NCBI RefSeq assembly: GCF_000280905.1
Contig: NZ_ALAP01000019.1
Coordinates: forward strand, 62,001-126,000
Direction of reading: 5' to 3'
From: Streptomyces sp. AA1529
Lineage (GTDB): Bacteria > Actinomycetota > Actinomycetes > Streptomycetales > Streptomycetaceae
DNA: 64,000 nt
The notes beneath the pieces are model-generated. The model made no database searches. It was not told where the DNA came from and was given only the letters and a program-made list of their open reading frames with translations. Positions within the stretch are counted from its first letter, which is position 1. Each line of letters starts with the position of its first letter. A program made the position numbers and the translations under genes. Of the stretch, positions 35,720 to 44,901 are shown in pieces.

Positions 35720-35930
35720 ACCGGTACTCAGGGCTTCAACGGTACCTGCTTCCGCCGCCGTACGGTACGTCGCCCGCATGACGCGGCCGCCGTCCGACGC
35801 GCCCGTCGACCCTTCTCGTGCTGGTCAGTGGCGATTTTACCTTCCTGTAGCGGAGGGACCCGCCGCGGGGTGGTGAGACCACTGTCACGGTGGCTCCCGC
35901 CGCTGTCCACCGGCCCTCTTCCCGGGTGCG

Positions 35931-37055
35931 TCAGCGGCCCATGCGCTGCTCGGCGAGCCGGTCCGCGGCGACCACCGGGGGGACGCCGTCGGCCTCCGCC
36001 CGCTCGAAGATGGCCGTCGTCGTCGCGCGGATCTTCTCCGCCTTTGCCTTCGCACGTGCGAAATCAAAGCCGTGGAGCTCGTCCGCCACCTGGATCACCC
36101 CGCCGGCGTTGACCACGTAGTCGGGCGCGTAGAGGATGCCGCGCTCGGCCAGGTCCTTCTCCACGCCGGGGTGCGCGAGCTGGTTGTTGGCGGCGCCGCA
36201 GACGGCCGCGGCGGTGAGCACCGGCACCGTCTCCTCGTCCAGCGCGCCGCCCAGGGCGCACGGCGCGTACAGGTCCAGCCCCTCGGTGCGGATCAGCGCG
36301 TCGGTGTCCGCCGCGGCCGACACCGGGGCACCGGGGTGCGCGGCCAGCACCGTGCGCACCGACTCCTCGCGGACGTCCGTGACCACCACCCGGGCCCCGT
36401 CCTCCAGCAGATGCCCCACCAGGTGCTTGCCGACCTTGCCGACCCCCGCGACGCCGACCAGCCGGCCGCGCAGCGTGGGCGCGCCCCACAGCTGCTGCGC
36501 GCAGGCCCGCATGCCCTGGAAGACGCCGAAGGCGGTGAGCACGGAGGAGTCGCCGGCCCCGCCGTTCTCCGGCGAGCGGCCGGTCGTCCAGCGGCACTCC
36601 CGGGCCACGACGTCCATGTCCTGCACATAGGTGCCGACGTCGCAGGCGGTGACATAGCGTCCGCCGAGGGAGGCGACGAAGCGGCCGTACGCACGCAGCA
36701 GGGCCTCGGTCTTGATCTGCTCGGGATCGCCGATGATCACCGCCTTGCCGCCGCCGTGGTCGAGACCGGCCAGCGCGTTCTTGTAGGACATACCGCGCGC
36801 GAGGTTCAGCGCGTCGAGCACCGCGGCCTGCTCGGGGTCGGCCGAGCCCGGGTAGGCGTGGAAGCGGGTGCCGCCCAGCGCCGGGCCGAGTGCGGTGGAG
36901 TGCAGCGCGATGACGGCCTGCAGGCCGCTGGGCCGGTCCTGGCAGAGCACGACCTGCTCGTGTCCGCCCTGTTCGGAGCGGAAGAGCGTGCTGATCACCG
37001 GATCCCCGGCGGGGGCTCCGGCGGGAACGCTTGCAGAAGGTGATACCTCGATCAC
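35931..37055 (-). CDS. vdh: valine (branched-chain amino acid) dehydrogenase, NAD-dependent
   Basis: The protein is 374 residues from GTG 37055 with AGGAG 9-10 nt upstream. It belongs to the Glu/Leu/Phe/Val dehydrogenase family: substrate-binding '[27 protein letters not shown]', catalytic Lys in '[14 protein letters not shown]', '[18 protein letters not shown]', the Rossmann motif '[32 protein letters not shown]', and '[17 protein letters not shown]'. It deaminates valine, leucine and isoleucine, feeding branched-chain precursors to polyketide and fatty acid synthesis. In S. coelicolor vdh sits just before bldC, as here. It is divergent from the gene at 37257. Confidence 0.93.
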   Translation of the reverse strand: MIEVSPSASVPAGAPAGDPVISTLFRSEQGGHEQVVLCQDRPSGLQAVIALHSTALGPALGGTRFHAYPGSADPEQAAVLDALNLARGMSYKNALAGLDHGGGKAVIIGDPEQIKTEALLRAYGRFVASLGGRYVTACDVGTYVQDMDVVARECRWTTGRSPENGGAGDSSVLTAFGVFQGMRACAQQLWGAPTLRGRLVGVAGVGKVGKHLVGHLLEDGARVVVTDVREESVRTVLAAHPGAPVSAAADTDALIRTEGLDLYAPCALGGALDEETVPVLTAAAVCGAANNQLAHPGVEKDLAERGILYAPDYVVNAGGVIQVADELHGFDFARAKAKAEKIRATTTAIFERAEADGVPPVVAADRLAEQRMGR

Positions 37056-37256
37056 GGTAGTGACTCCTGGAATCGCGTGGTAGCCCTCGGCGGACGCGCC
37101 GCTTGTGGCAGTCGTAGCCCGCGGAGGGCCGGTCGGGATGCAGCGTACGACCTGCGCGTCACGGGCACGTTGCGGTCCCACGATCGGGGTAGTCAACTGT
37201 CTCCCAGGCTCGCTCATGAGACCGGCATGTGGAGGCGTGGAGCTTGGAGGCAATGC

Positions 37257-38132
37257 GTGGCTGAGAATGCGTCCGTCGTCGTCCCGTACGCGGCGTACCT
37301 GCGGGTCTACGAACCGCTGGCGGCCTTCCCCGAGCCGGAGCGCTCGCACTGGATCGCGTATGCGAAACAGCGGCGCCGCCCGACCGCGCAGGACGAAATC
37401 CGCCGCGCCCTGGCCGATTTGATCCCGGTGCCGCCCGTGGCGGTGCCGGTCGGCGAGAGCGCCGAGGCGTTCGTGACGGAGGTGGACGGCGTCACGTGCG
37501 TCTGCCCCTGGCGCACCCGGCTGCGGAGCTGGCAGGCCCTGGCGGCCCTCACCCAGGCCGCCGAGGACCGGGAGATCGACCTGCCGCAGTCGGTGCTGGA
37601 CGCCGCGCTGCCGCCCGTGGTGCGGCGGCAGGCCGTGGCCGACTACGAGCAGTGGCGGGAGCGCAACCCTGATGCGCGGCCCTGGATCCGTACCGCGCTG
37701 TGGCATGTGCCGGTGCGCTGGTTCGTTCTCTTCGAGGACGAAGAAAGGGAGTTTGCGAAGCCGGAATCCGGTCAGGAGAGCGGACAGCAGTTCGTTTTCC
37801 GTTATCGCACGCCCATGGTCCAGGCGAGGCGCCGCCTCGCCCGCGGTCTGAAGGTGCTCCGCGAGGAACTGGAGGAGGGACCGCTCGTCGAGGGACTGAT
37901 CGACGTGGGCCGCTGGCTGGAGGAGTTCCACCCGCGCTCGCTGGTCGAGCTGGACTACGGCGGGCTGGCCCACGCCATCCCCGAGGAGCAGTTGGCGGGT
38001 GACCGCTCCGCCGCCGATGTCGCGGAGGGCCTCGCGGCTCTCCGCGCCGGCGACGGTGAGCGTGCCGGTGCGGCCTACGAGCGGCTGACAGCGCGCTGGA
38101 GGGCGGTTCGCCAGCTCCAGTACGCGAGCTGA
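37257..38132 (+). CDS. conserved Streptomyces protein of unknown function
   Basis: The protein is 291 residues from GTG 37257 with GGAGG 7 nt upstream. It starts [32 protein letters not shown]. It is soluble with no signal or membrane helix. A proline-rich '[21 protein letters not shown]' segment is followed by '[17 protein letters not shown]' with two nearby cysteines, then long charged helices. No domain was recognised. Its position between vdh and bldC is conserved in streptomycetes as I remember it. A strong hairpin follows it. Confidence 0.8.
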   Translation: MAENASVVVPYAAYLRVYEPLAAFPEPERSHWIAYAKQRRRPTAQDEIRRALADLIPVPPVAVPVGESAEAFVTEVDGVTCVCPWRTRLRSWQALAALTQAAEDREIDLPQSVLDAALPPVVRRQAVADYEQWRERNPDARPWIRTALWHVPVRWFVLFEDEEREFAKPESGQESGQQFVFRYRTPMVQARRRLARGLKVLREELEEGPLVEGLIDVGRWLEEFHPRSLVELDYGGLAHAIPEEQLAGDRSAADVAEGLAALRAGDGERAGAAYERLTARWRAVRQLQYAS

Positions 38133-38147
38133 GGTGCGCCCCCTCCG

Positions 38148-38180
38148 GGCGCCCGGGGCCGTTTTCGGGGCCCGGGCGCC
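38148..38180 (+). terminator. GC-rich hairpin after the 37.3-kb gene
   Basis: GGCGCCCGGGGCC (38148-38160) pairs with GGCCCGGGCGCC (38169-38180) with one bulged G and an 8-nt T-containing loop. It starts 15 bases after the stop codon and ends the transcript before the bldC control region. Confidence 0.7.
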
Positions 38181-38667
38181 GGGGGAGCGGCGACCGCCCG
38201 GAACGGGCTCCGTGGGAGGAGTGGGACCTACGTCCCGAACCGGGTGATTGCCTCAAGCGTGACGGATTGCACTTAAACGGGTCTTGCTCTCAGAGCTACC
38301 CCTCGTGTCAAAATAGGACAAGGAGTCCGCACGGGGCTCCTTCCGTCCAACTAAGGGCGGATAGATCGGTATTGCGCTCCTTGATGGGTCTGATGCCCCT
38401 TGCTCCCTGTTGTGACTGATCGTCACAGGGGGGTGACTGTCCGCTATGGGACGGTCCATCGGCTTCCGTCGAGGTTGAACACCTGAGAGGGCAATTCCAT
38501 CGGTTTGGCCGACGTGGCTGGACAGATGGTGTAGTTGTAGTGCCGAGGACAAGCCGTTCGTCCTATAACCGACTCGGCTCGCGTCCGCCATATCGGGCAA
38601 CGCGGGTCAAGGTGCAGAATTTAGAGGAAAGAACCGTGATGGTTCGGTTCTCCCGAGGAGGCCGCTC
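38181..38667 (+). promoter_or_regulatory. long bldC upstream region
   Basis: These 487 bases carry no credible gene and are much less GC-rich than the surroundings. Signals seen are an inverted repeat TGTGAC-TGATC-GTCACA (38411-38427), a -10-like TATAAC (38564-38569) about 95 bp before bldC, and a small hairpin GAACC-GTGAT-GGTTC (38631-38645). The last lies just ahead of the ribosome binding site GAGGAGG. A region this long suggests that several developmental regulators act on bldC. Confidence 0.6.
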
Positions 38668-38874
38668 ATGACCGCTCGCACCCCTGATACCGAGCCGCTG
38701 CTGACCCCGGCTGAGGTTGCCACGATGTTCCGCGTGGACCCCAAGACGGTCACGCGCTGGGCAAAGGCGGGCAAGCTCACGTCCATCCGCACGCTCGGAG
38801 GGCACCGCCGCTACCGCGAAGCGGAGGTTCGCGCTCTGCTCGCGGGTATCCCGCAGCAGCGCAGCGAAGCCTGA
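38668..38874 (+). CDS. bldC: BldC, MerR-like developmental regulator
   Basis: The protein is 68 residues: MTARTPDTEPLLTPAEVATM..., then the winged HTH 'FRVDPKTVTRWAKAGKLTSIRTLGGHRRYREAEVRALLAG'. This single MerR-type DNA-binding domain without the usual dimerisation helix is diagnostic for BldC. BldC binds direct repeats cooperatively and holds Streptomyces in vegetative growth, delaying sporulation. The ribosome binding site is GAGGAGG at 7 nt. It is monocistronic with a perfect terminator downstream. I am highly confident, as the sequence agrees with the S. coelicolor protein as I remember it. Confidence 0.97.
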   Translation: MTARTPDTEPLLTPAEVATMFRVDPKTVTRWAKAGKLTSIRTLGGHRRYREAEVRALLAGIPQQRSEA

Positions 38875-38993
38875 TCAGGGTTCCTGAGCAGGCGCAACAG
38901 CACCACACAGGGGCGAATTCCGGGGCCCCACCCCACATTCCGCCCCCTGCGCACCACGCGGCCGAACCGCTGCCCCAACAGCGGCTCTCCGTT

Positions 38994-39032
38994 GATCGCG
39001 CTGGACTCCGCCGGGTCCAGCGCGATCTTTTT
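38994..39032 (+). terminator. intrinsic terminator downstream of bldC
   Basis: GATCGCGCTGGAC (38994-39006) pairs perfectly with GTCCAGCGCGATC (39015-39027) over an 8-nt loop, followed directly by a T-run. It is the cleanest intrinsic terminator in the window. It lies about 120 bases after the bldC stop. The stretch 38875-39324 holds nothing else that I can support. Confidence 0.92.
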
Positions 39033-39324
39033 GTGTCCGTGAACCGGTGCCCCGGACCGCTGTGCCGGGGGCTGTTCGAGGAGCGCTCCGGGGGCCGGCG
39101 GGCTGCGCCGTCCTGCGCTTCGACGGGTGCCCCTGAGCGGATGTGCGCGCGGCTGTGCGGTCCGTTTCGCGCCTGGTGCAATTGCACATATTAAATTGAG
39201 GCGGTCTGAGGGGTGCTCAGGTTCCCGAGCACTACGGCCAATCCGGGTGACACCCGTCACATCGGGCAAGTGTTGTGGTGATCACTCTCGGTGCGGTATT
39301 GCATCAACGGCGGTGCCTCATCCG

Positions 39325-39495
39325 TCACTTGCGTTTCCGGTCGGCCTTCCCGGGGTCCGCCATCGCCAGCCGCAGCAGCCGGTGGCAGAGCGGGCAGTGC
39401 CGGGTCGCATGACGCCGCCGCCCCGCGGCCGCGAGATGGGCCCGCAGGAGTGCCCGCGCTTCCTGCCGCGCTCCGTGCGCGGATTCCTCGATCAC
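39325..39495 (-). CDS. small CxxC protein (DUF6274-like) beside bldC
   Basis: This 56-residue protein starts with GTG 39495, preceded by the excellent ribosome binding site AGGAGGAGGTGA. It begins VIEESAHGARQEARALLRAH, followed by LAAAGRRRHATRHCPLCHRL and LRLAMADPGKADRKRK. A CPLC motif with a flanking His pair (H..C..C.H) could bind zinc. It is basic and helical, with strong third-position GC. I recall similar short proteins next to bldC in Streptomyces under the name DUF6274; that name is from memory. The function is unknown. Confidence 0.75.
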   Translation of the reverse strand: MIEESAHGARQEARALLRAHLAAAGRRRHATRHCPLCHRLLRLAMADPGKADRKRK

Positions 39496-39688
39496 GGGTC
39501 ACCTCCTCCTGTGCCAGGACTACCCCCCGGCCCCGGGCCCGTCAAACATCGACGGAGGATTCGGGACGGCCGGCCCCGGCGCGGGCAAGGCTCCGGCCCC
39601 GGCGCCGGCAGGACCCCGGACGGGCGGAACTTCCGGGTGCGGCTTCCGGGGCGGGCGAGGACGCGCGGCGGAGCCGGTGAACACGAAA

Positions 39689-39717
39689 GAGCCCGGCAGT
39701 CGCCGACTGCCGGGCTC
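39689..39717 (-). terminator. hairpin downstream of tRNA-Asp copy 1
   Basis: GAGCCCGGCAGTC (39689-39701) pairs exactly with GACTGCCGGGCTC (39705-39717) around a 3-nt loop, and TTTCG follows on the minus strand. It lies 11 nt past the tRNA. Confidence 0.85.
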
Positions 39718-39728
39718 TCGAATCGATG

Positions 39729-39803
39729 CGGTCCTGACGGGATTTGAACCCGCGGCCTCCACCTTGACAGGGTGGCGAGCACTCCAAACTGCTCCACAGG
39801 ACC
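39729..39803 (-). tRNA. tRNA-Asp (anticodon GUC), copy 1
   Basis: The 75-nt tRNA has acceptor GGTCCTG/CAGGACC with discriminator G and anticodon stem CCACC/GGTGG with loop CTGTCAA giving GUC. The T-arm is CGCGGGTTCAAATCCCG. It differs from the copy at 55671 by one D-loop base. It is encoded between bldC and hrpA. Confidence 0.95.
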
Positions 39804-39890
39804 TCGCGAGATGGAACTCTACAGCAGGTCAGGTGCCGGGAGCGAACTCACCCTGGGTGGCGCTGTGAGCACCTGCGGTGAGCCGCGCCG

Positions 39891-42800
39891 TCACGGGGCC
39901 GCGGCGTCCACCGCCTTCACGATCCGCTTGTCGGAGACCGGGTACGCCGTGCCCAGCGCATGGGCGAAGTAGCTGACCCGCAGCTCCTCGATCATCCACC
40001 GGATCTCCCGCGCCGCCTGCGGCACCGCACGCCCCGGAGGGAACTGCTCCAGCAGCCAGAGGTATTCGTCCCGCATCTCGTGCACCTTGGCCATCCGCGT
40101 CCGGTCCCGGTCGACATGGTGCGGGAGCTGCTGGAGGCGCCGGTCGGCGGCGACGAGGTAGCGCATCAGATGCGGCAGCCGGGCCGCACCGTGCTCGGCC
40201 ACGAACCCCGGCTTGATCAGCTCCCCGAGCTGCTGCCGGACGTCCGCGACGGAGTCGGCCAGCACCGGGCTGGTCGTCGCGCGCAGCCGGCCCTCGCACG
40301 AGTGCCAGGCCGCCAGCACCTCCTGCACCTGCTGCACCGTGCGCAGCGTCGCGTCCACCACGTCCGTACGGACGGCGTCGAACAGCTTGCGGAAGGACTC
40401 CTCGTCCCAGGCCGGCCCGCCGTGCGCCGCCACCAGCCGGTCGACCGTGGCCGCCACACAGTCCTCGAACAGCGCCTGCACACTCCCGTGCGGCGACCGG
40501 GACAGGGCCAGCTTCTGCTGATTGCCCAGCTTCGACTGCGCGAACTTCGCCGGGTCGGAGGGCAGGTTCAGCATCACCAGGCGCCGGGTGCCGCGCCACA
40601 TCGCGGCGTGCTGCTCCGCCTCGGTGTCGTACAGCCGCACGGCAACCGAGGAGCCCTCGTCCACCAGCGCCGGGTACGCCTTCACCGGCTGGCCGGCGCG
40701 CCGGGTCTCGAAGGTGCGGGGGAGCGCACCCAGCGTCCACTGCGTCAGGCCCGTGCGCTGGAGCGCCGGTGCCTCCGCCGGTGCCCCCTCGGCGGGCGCG
40801 GCGCCGTCTTCTGCGGCCTTGCGGCCCTTCTTGTGCGCGGCCCGCGCGGACGAGTCGAACGCCCGGGAGATCGCCGTCTGCGTCTGCGACTTGAGCCGGA
40901 TCTGCAGCGCCTCGACGTCCTTGCCCTCCGCGAGCGTGCGGCGCCGCTCGTCGGTGACCCGGAAGGTGACCTTCAGATGGTCGGGCACCTTGGCCGGATC
41001 GAAGTCCTGGGCCGCCAGGGGCACCCCGACCATCCGCTGCAGCTCCCGCGCCAGCGTCCACACCAGCGGCTCGGGCTGCGGCGCGGTGCGCCGCAGGAAC
41101 TCCCTGGCGTGGTCGGGTGCGGGGACGTAATGCCGCCGGATCGCCTTGGGCAGCGAGCGGATCAGTTCGGTGACCAGGTCCTGGCGCAGCCCGGGGATCT
41201 GCCAGTCGAAGCCCTCGCCGGTGACCTGGTTGAGCACCTGGAGCGGTACGTGCACGGTCACCCCGTCCGCGTCCGTGCCCGGCTCGAACTGGTACGTCAC
41301 CGGCAGCGCGAGGCCGCCCTGCCGCCACACGTCCGGGTAGTCGGCGGCGGAGACCTCCTCGGCCCGGTCGCTGATGAGCATCGACTTCTCGAAGTTCAGC
41401 AGATCGGGCTCTTCGCGGCGCTTCTTCTTCCACCAGGAGTCGAAGTGCGCCCCGGAGACCACGTCATCCGGCACCCGCTGGTCGTAGAAGTCGTACAGCG
41501 TCTCGTCGTCCACCAGGATGTCGCGGCGCCGGGCGCGGTGCTCCAGGTCCTCGACCTCGTCCAGCAGCTTGCGGTTGTCGTGGAAGAACTGGTGGTGGGT
41601 CCGCCAGTCGCCCTCCACCAGCGCGTTGCGCAGGAACAGGTCGCGCGAGGTCTCCGCGTCGATCCGGCCGTAGTCGACCTTCCGCTGGGCCACTACCGGT
41701 ACGCCGTACAGCGTCACCCGCTCGTACGCCACCACCGACGCCTGCTTCTGCTCCCAGTGCGGCTCGCTGTAGGTGCGTTTGACCAGATGCTGCGCCAGCG
41801 GCTCGATCCACTCGGGCTCGATCCGGGCATTGACCCGCGCCCACAGCCGCGAGGTCTCCACCAGCTCGGCGGACATCACCCAGCGCGGCGGCTTCTTGAA
41901 CAGCGCGGACCCGGGGAAGACGGCGAACTTGGCGCCGCGCGCCCCCAGATACTCGTTCTTGCCGGAGTCCTTCCCGCCCTCCAGCCCGCCGCCCTTCAGC
42001 CCGACGTGCGAGAGCAGACCCGCCAGCAGCGACCGGTGGACGGCGTCGGGCGCCGCCTCCTGCCCGGCACCCTGCTCCGGCCCGCGGCCCCCGGCGGACT
42101 GGACCTTCATCGTCCTGGCGACCTGGCGGAGCTGACCGTGGATGTCCTGCCACTCGCGTATCCGCAGGTAGTTGAGGAACTCCGCCTTGCACATCCGGCG
42201 GAAGGCGGAGGAGGACAGCTCGCGCTGCTGCTCGCGCACATAGCGCCACAGGTTGAGGAACGCCAGGAAGTCGCTGGTCTCGTCCTTGAACCGGGCGTGC
42301 TGCTGGTCGGCCTGCTGCTGCTTGTCCGAGGGCCGCTCCCGCGGATCCTGGATGGAGAGCGCCGCCGCGATCACCATCACTTCGTGCAGGCAGCCGTTCC
42401 GGTCGGCCTCCAGCACCATCCGGGCCAGCCGCGGGTCGACGGGCAGCTGGGACAGCTTGCGGCCCAGCTGCGTCAGCTTCCGCGTCTTCGCCTCCAGCGC
42501 GCCCAGCTCCTCCAGGAGCTGCACGCCCGCCTTGATGCTGCGGTGGTCCGGCGGATCGATGAACGGGAACTTCTCGATGTCCCCCAGCCCCGCGGCCGTC
42601 ATCTGCAGAATCACCGATGCCAGGTTCGTCCGCAGGATCTCCGGGTCGGTGAACTCGGGCCGCGCGAGGAAGTCCTCCTCCGAGTAGAGCCGGATGCAGA
42701 TGCCGTCCGACGTCCGGCCGGAGCGGCCCTTGCGCTGGTCGGCGCTCGCCTGGCTGACCCGCTCGATCGGCAGCCGCTGCACCTTGGTGCGGTGGCTGTA

Positions 42801-43994
42801 GCGCGAGATGCGGGCGGTGCCCGGATCGATCACGTACTTGATGCCCGGGACCGTCAGCGACGTCTCCGCCACGTTCGTCGCCAGCACGATCCGGCGCCCC
42901 GAGTGCTGCTGGAAGACCCGGTGCTGCTCGGCGTTGGAGAGCCGCGCGTACAGCGGCAGCACCTCGGTGCCGCCGCCGGGGCGCGGGCCCTGGCCGCGGG
43001 CGAACTTCTTCTCCAGCGCGTCCGCCGTGTCCCGGATCTCCCGCTCCCCGGAGAGGAAGACCAGGACGTCGCCGGGGCCTTCGGCGTGCAGCTCGTCCAC
43101 CGCGTCGCAGATGGCCGTGACCTGGTCCCGGTCGCCGCCGCTGGTTCCGGCGGCCTCGCCGTCCTCGCCCTCGTCGCCGCTCCCCGAACCCTCCTCCAGG
43201 GGCCGGTAGCGCACCTCCACCGGATACGTCCGGCCGCTGACCTCCACGATCGGCGCGTCCCCGAAGTGCCGCGAGAACCGTTCCGGATCGATGGTGGCCG
43301 AGGTGATGATCACCTTCAGGTCCGGCCGCTTGGGCAGCAGCTGTGCCAGGTACCCCAGCAGGAAGTCGATGTTCAGAGAGCGCTCGTGCGCCTCGTCGAT
43401 GATGAGCGTGTCGTACTGACGCAGCTCGCGGTCCTGCTGGATCTCCGCCAGCAGGATGCCGTCCGTCATCAGCTTCACCAGCGTGTGGTCCTGCACCTGG
43501 TCGGTGAAGCGCACCTTCCAGCCGACCGCCTCGCCGAGCTGCGAGCCCAGCTCCTCGGCCACCCGCTCGGCGACCGTGCGCGCCGCGATCCGGCGCGGCT
43601 GGGTGTGGCCGATCACCCCGCGCAGCCCGCGGCCCAGCTCCATGCAGATCTTGGGGATCTGGGTGGTCTTGCCGGAGCCCGTCTCGCCCGCGATGATCAC
43701 CACTTGGTGGTCGCGGACGGTGGCGAGGATCTCGTCCTTCTTCTGGCTGACGGGGAGCTGCTCGGGATAGGTGATCGGCGGCACCGCCTCGCGGCGGGCC
43801 GCCACGCGCAGCTCGGAGGCGTCCATCGCCGCGGAGATCTCCGCGTACACGGCCGCGCGGGCCTCCCCTTTGCGGATCTTCCGGGCGCCCGCGAGTCGGC
43901 GGCCCAGCCGGTGCTGGTCGCCGAGCATCAGGTGCGGGAGGCGCTTCGACAGCTCCTGGGGGGAGGGGGCGGGGGTCTGGGTGGAAGTCGACAT
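39891..43994 (-). CDS. hrpA: ATP-dependent RNA helicase HrpA (DEAH box)
   Basis: The protein is 1367 residues, typical of full-length bacterial HrpA. Walker A GETGSGKT (103-110), 'QPRRIAARTVAERVAEEL', DEAH in 'LIIDEAHERSLNIDFLLGYL', motif III 'SATID', and motif VI 'QRKGRSGRTSDGICIRLYSEEDF' are all intact. They are followed by the HA2/OB region and the long DUF3418 C-terminus ending 'SYFAHALGTAYPVSDKRIVKAVD'. An acidic insert (GSGSGDEGEDGEAAGTSGG) interrupts domain 1. It unwinds RNA at collided ribosomes, as established for E. coli HrpA. It is monocistronic. Confidence 0.97.
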   Translation of the reverse strand: MSTSTQTPAPSPQELSKRLPHLMLGDQHRLGRRLAGARKIRKGEARAAVYAEISAAMDASELRVAARREAVPPITYPEQLPVSQKKDEILATVRDHQVVIIAGETGSGKTTQIPKICMELGRGLRGVIGHTQPRRIAARTVAERVAEELGSQLGEAVGWKVRFTDQVQDHTLVKLMTDGILLAEIQQDRELRQYDTLIIDEAHERSLNIDFLLGYLAQLLPKRPDLKVIITSATIDPERFSRHFGDAPIVEVSGRTYPVEVRYRPLEEGSGSGDEGEDGEAAGTSGGDRDQVTAICDAVDELHAEGPGDVLVFLSGEREIRDTADALEKKFARGQGPRPGGGTEVLPLYARLSNAEQHRVFQQHSGRRIVLATNVAETSLTVPGIKYVIDPGTARISRYSHRTKVQRLPIERVSQASADQRKGRSGRTSDGICIRLYSEEDFLARPEFTDPEILRTNLASVILQMTAAGLGDIEKFPFIDPPDHRSIKAGVQLLEELGALEAKTRKLTQLGRKLSQLPVDPRLARMVLEADRNGCLHEVMVIAAALSIQDPRERPSDKQQQADQQHARFKDETSDFLAFLNLWRYVREQQRELSSSAFRRMCKAEFLNYLRIREWQDIHGQLRQVARTMKVQSAGGRGPEQGAGQEAAPDAVHRSLLAGLLSHVGLKGGGLEGGKDSGKNEYLGARGAKFAVFPGSALFKKPPRWVMSAELVETSRLWARVNARIEPEWIEPLAQHLVKRTYSEPHWEQKQASVVAYERVTLYGVPVVAQRKVDYGRIDAETSRDLFLRNALVEGDWRTHHQFFHDNRKLLDEVEDLEHRARRRDILVDDETLYDFYDQRVPDDVVSGAHFDSWWKKKRREEPDLLNFEKSMLISDRAEEVSAADYPDVWRQGGLALPVTYQFEPGTDADGVTVHVPLQVLNQVTGEGFDWQIPGLRQDLVTELIRSLPKAIRRHYVPAPDHAREFLRRTAPQPEPLVWTLARELQRMVGVPLAAQDFDPAKVPDHLKVTFRVTDERRRTLAEGKDVEALQIRLKSQTQTAISRAFDSSARAAHKKGRKAAEDGAAPAEGAPAEAPALQRTGLTQWTLGALPRTFETRRAGQPVKAYPALVDEGSSVAVRLYDTEAEQHAAMWRGTRRLVMLNLPSDPAKFAQSKLGNQQKLALSRSPHGSVQALFEDCVAATVDRLVAAHGGPAWDEESFRKLFDAVRTDVVDATLRTVQQVQEVLAAWHSCEGRLRATTSPVLADSVADVRQQLGELIKPGFVAEHGAARLPHLMRYLVAADRRLQQLPHHVDRDRTRMAKVHEMRDEYLWLLEQFPPGRAVPQAAREIRWMIEELRVSYFAHALGTAYPVSDKRIVKAVDAAAP

Positions 43995-44196
43995 ACCACG
44001 TCAAGGATCGCACCCCCGGGGAGCGGGTGGCGAACGGTTTGCAACCGGGGGCGCGGCTTCCGCGTCGGTGTACCCGAAGGACACCGGCCCCGTACCGCCC
44101 GGACGGGGCAGGCCGGCGCAGTTCACACGGCGGGGCACCGACCCGCGGCGGGCGCGGCGGACGGGACGGACGGGGGCCGAGGTGCGGGGGACCGAG

Positions 44197-44901
44197 GTGG
44201 GCGGAGAGCGTACGCGCCGCCGCAGGCGACGGGTGCGGGGCGCGGTGCTCGGCTGCGTGCTGGCACTGCTGCCGGCGACCTGGCTGCGGCTGACGACCGA
44301 CGGCCGGGTCGGCGAGGACCTGGCGGAAGCGCCCAGGGCCCCGGTGGCTCTGGTGTTCGGCGCGGGTCTGCGGGACGGCCGGCCGTCCCCGTATCTGGCG
44401 CACCGGCTGGACGCCGCCGTGCGGCTCTACCGCGCGGGCACGGTCCGGGTCCTGCTGGTCTCCGGCGACCACGGCCGCCGTGACCACGACGAACCCGGCG
44501 CCATGCGCCGCTACCTGCTCGACCGCGGTGTCCCGCCCGGCCGTGTCGTCAGCGACCACGCAGGCTTCGACACCTGGGACTCCTGCGCCCGCGCCGCCCG
44601 GGTCTTCGGCGTCCGGCGGGCGCTGCTGGTCAGCCAGGACTACCACGTACGGCGGGCCGCCGCGCTGTGCCGGGCCGCCGGGATCGACGCGTACGGCGTC
44701 GCGGTGCCCGAACCCCGGGACGCGACCTGGTACGCGGGCGGGCTGCGCGAGCTGCCGGGTGCGGTGAAGGCGGCCTACGACGCGGCGTTCACCCCCGACC
44801 CGCGCTTCCCCGGTCCCCGTGAACCGGGCGTCCGGCGCGCCCTCGCGGCATCCGGAGCGCATCACCTCCCCACCGAGCGGCAAGAAGGCGGCACGCACTG
44901 A
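44197..44901 (+). CDS. SanA/YdcF family (DUF218) membrane-anchored protein
   Basis: The protein is about 234 residues. The start is uncertain: GTG 44197 with GGGGGA upstream is preferred, and in-frame GTG 44182 is possible. An Arg-rich head (RTRRRRRRVRG) precedes one membrane helix (AVLGCVLALLPATWL). The DUF218 domain then has 'PVALVFGAGLRDGRPSPYLAHRLDAAVRLYRAG', 'VLLVSGDHGRRDHDEPGAMRRYLLDRGVP', 'DTWDSCARAARVFG' and 'LLVSQDYHVRRAAALCRAAGIDAYGV'. SanA-like proteins influence envelope barrier function. It overlaps the next gene by one base (TGATG). Confidence 0.85.
   Translation: MGGERTRRRRRRVRGAVLGCVLALLPATWLRLTTDGRVGEDLAEAPRAPVALVFGAGLRDGRPSPYLAHRLDAAVRLYRAGTVRVLLVSGDHGRRDHDEPGAMRRYLLDRGVPPGRVVSDHAGFDTWDSCARAARVFGVRRALLVSQDYHVRRAAALCRAAGIDAYGVAVPEPRDATWYAGGLRELPGAVKAAYDAAFTPDPRFPGPREPGVRRALAASGAHHLPTERQEGGTH

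Noticed and set aside
38411..38427. A true Crp operator
   Set aside because: The inner spacing is one base longer than both the E. coli TGTGA-N6-TCACA site and the Streptomyces GTG-N6-GNCAC site. It is kept as a lead only.
38253..38600. A 115-codon minus-strand frame upstream of bldC
   Set aside because: It has no ribosome binding site and no third-position GC bias, and it covers the bldC control region.
39960..44483. A 1507-codon open frame on the plus strand
   Set aside because: It is antisense to hrpA, whose motifs are unmistakable. Long antisense frames are expected at this GC content.
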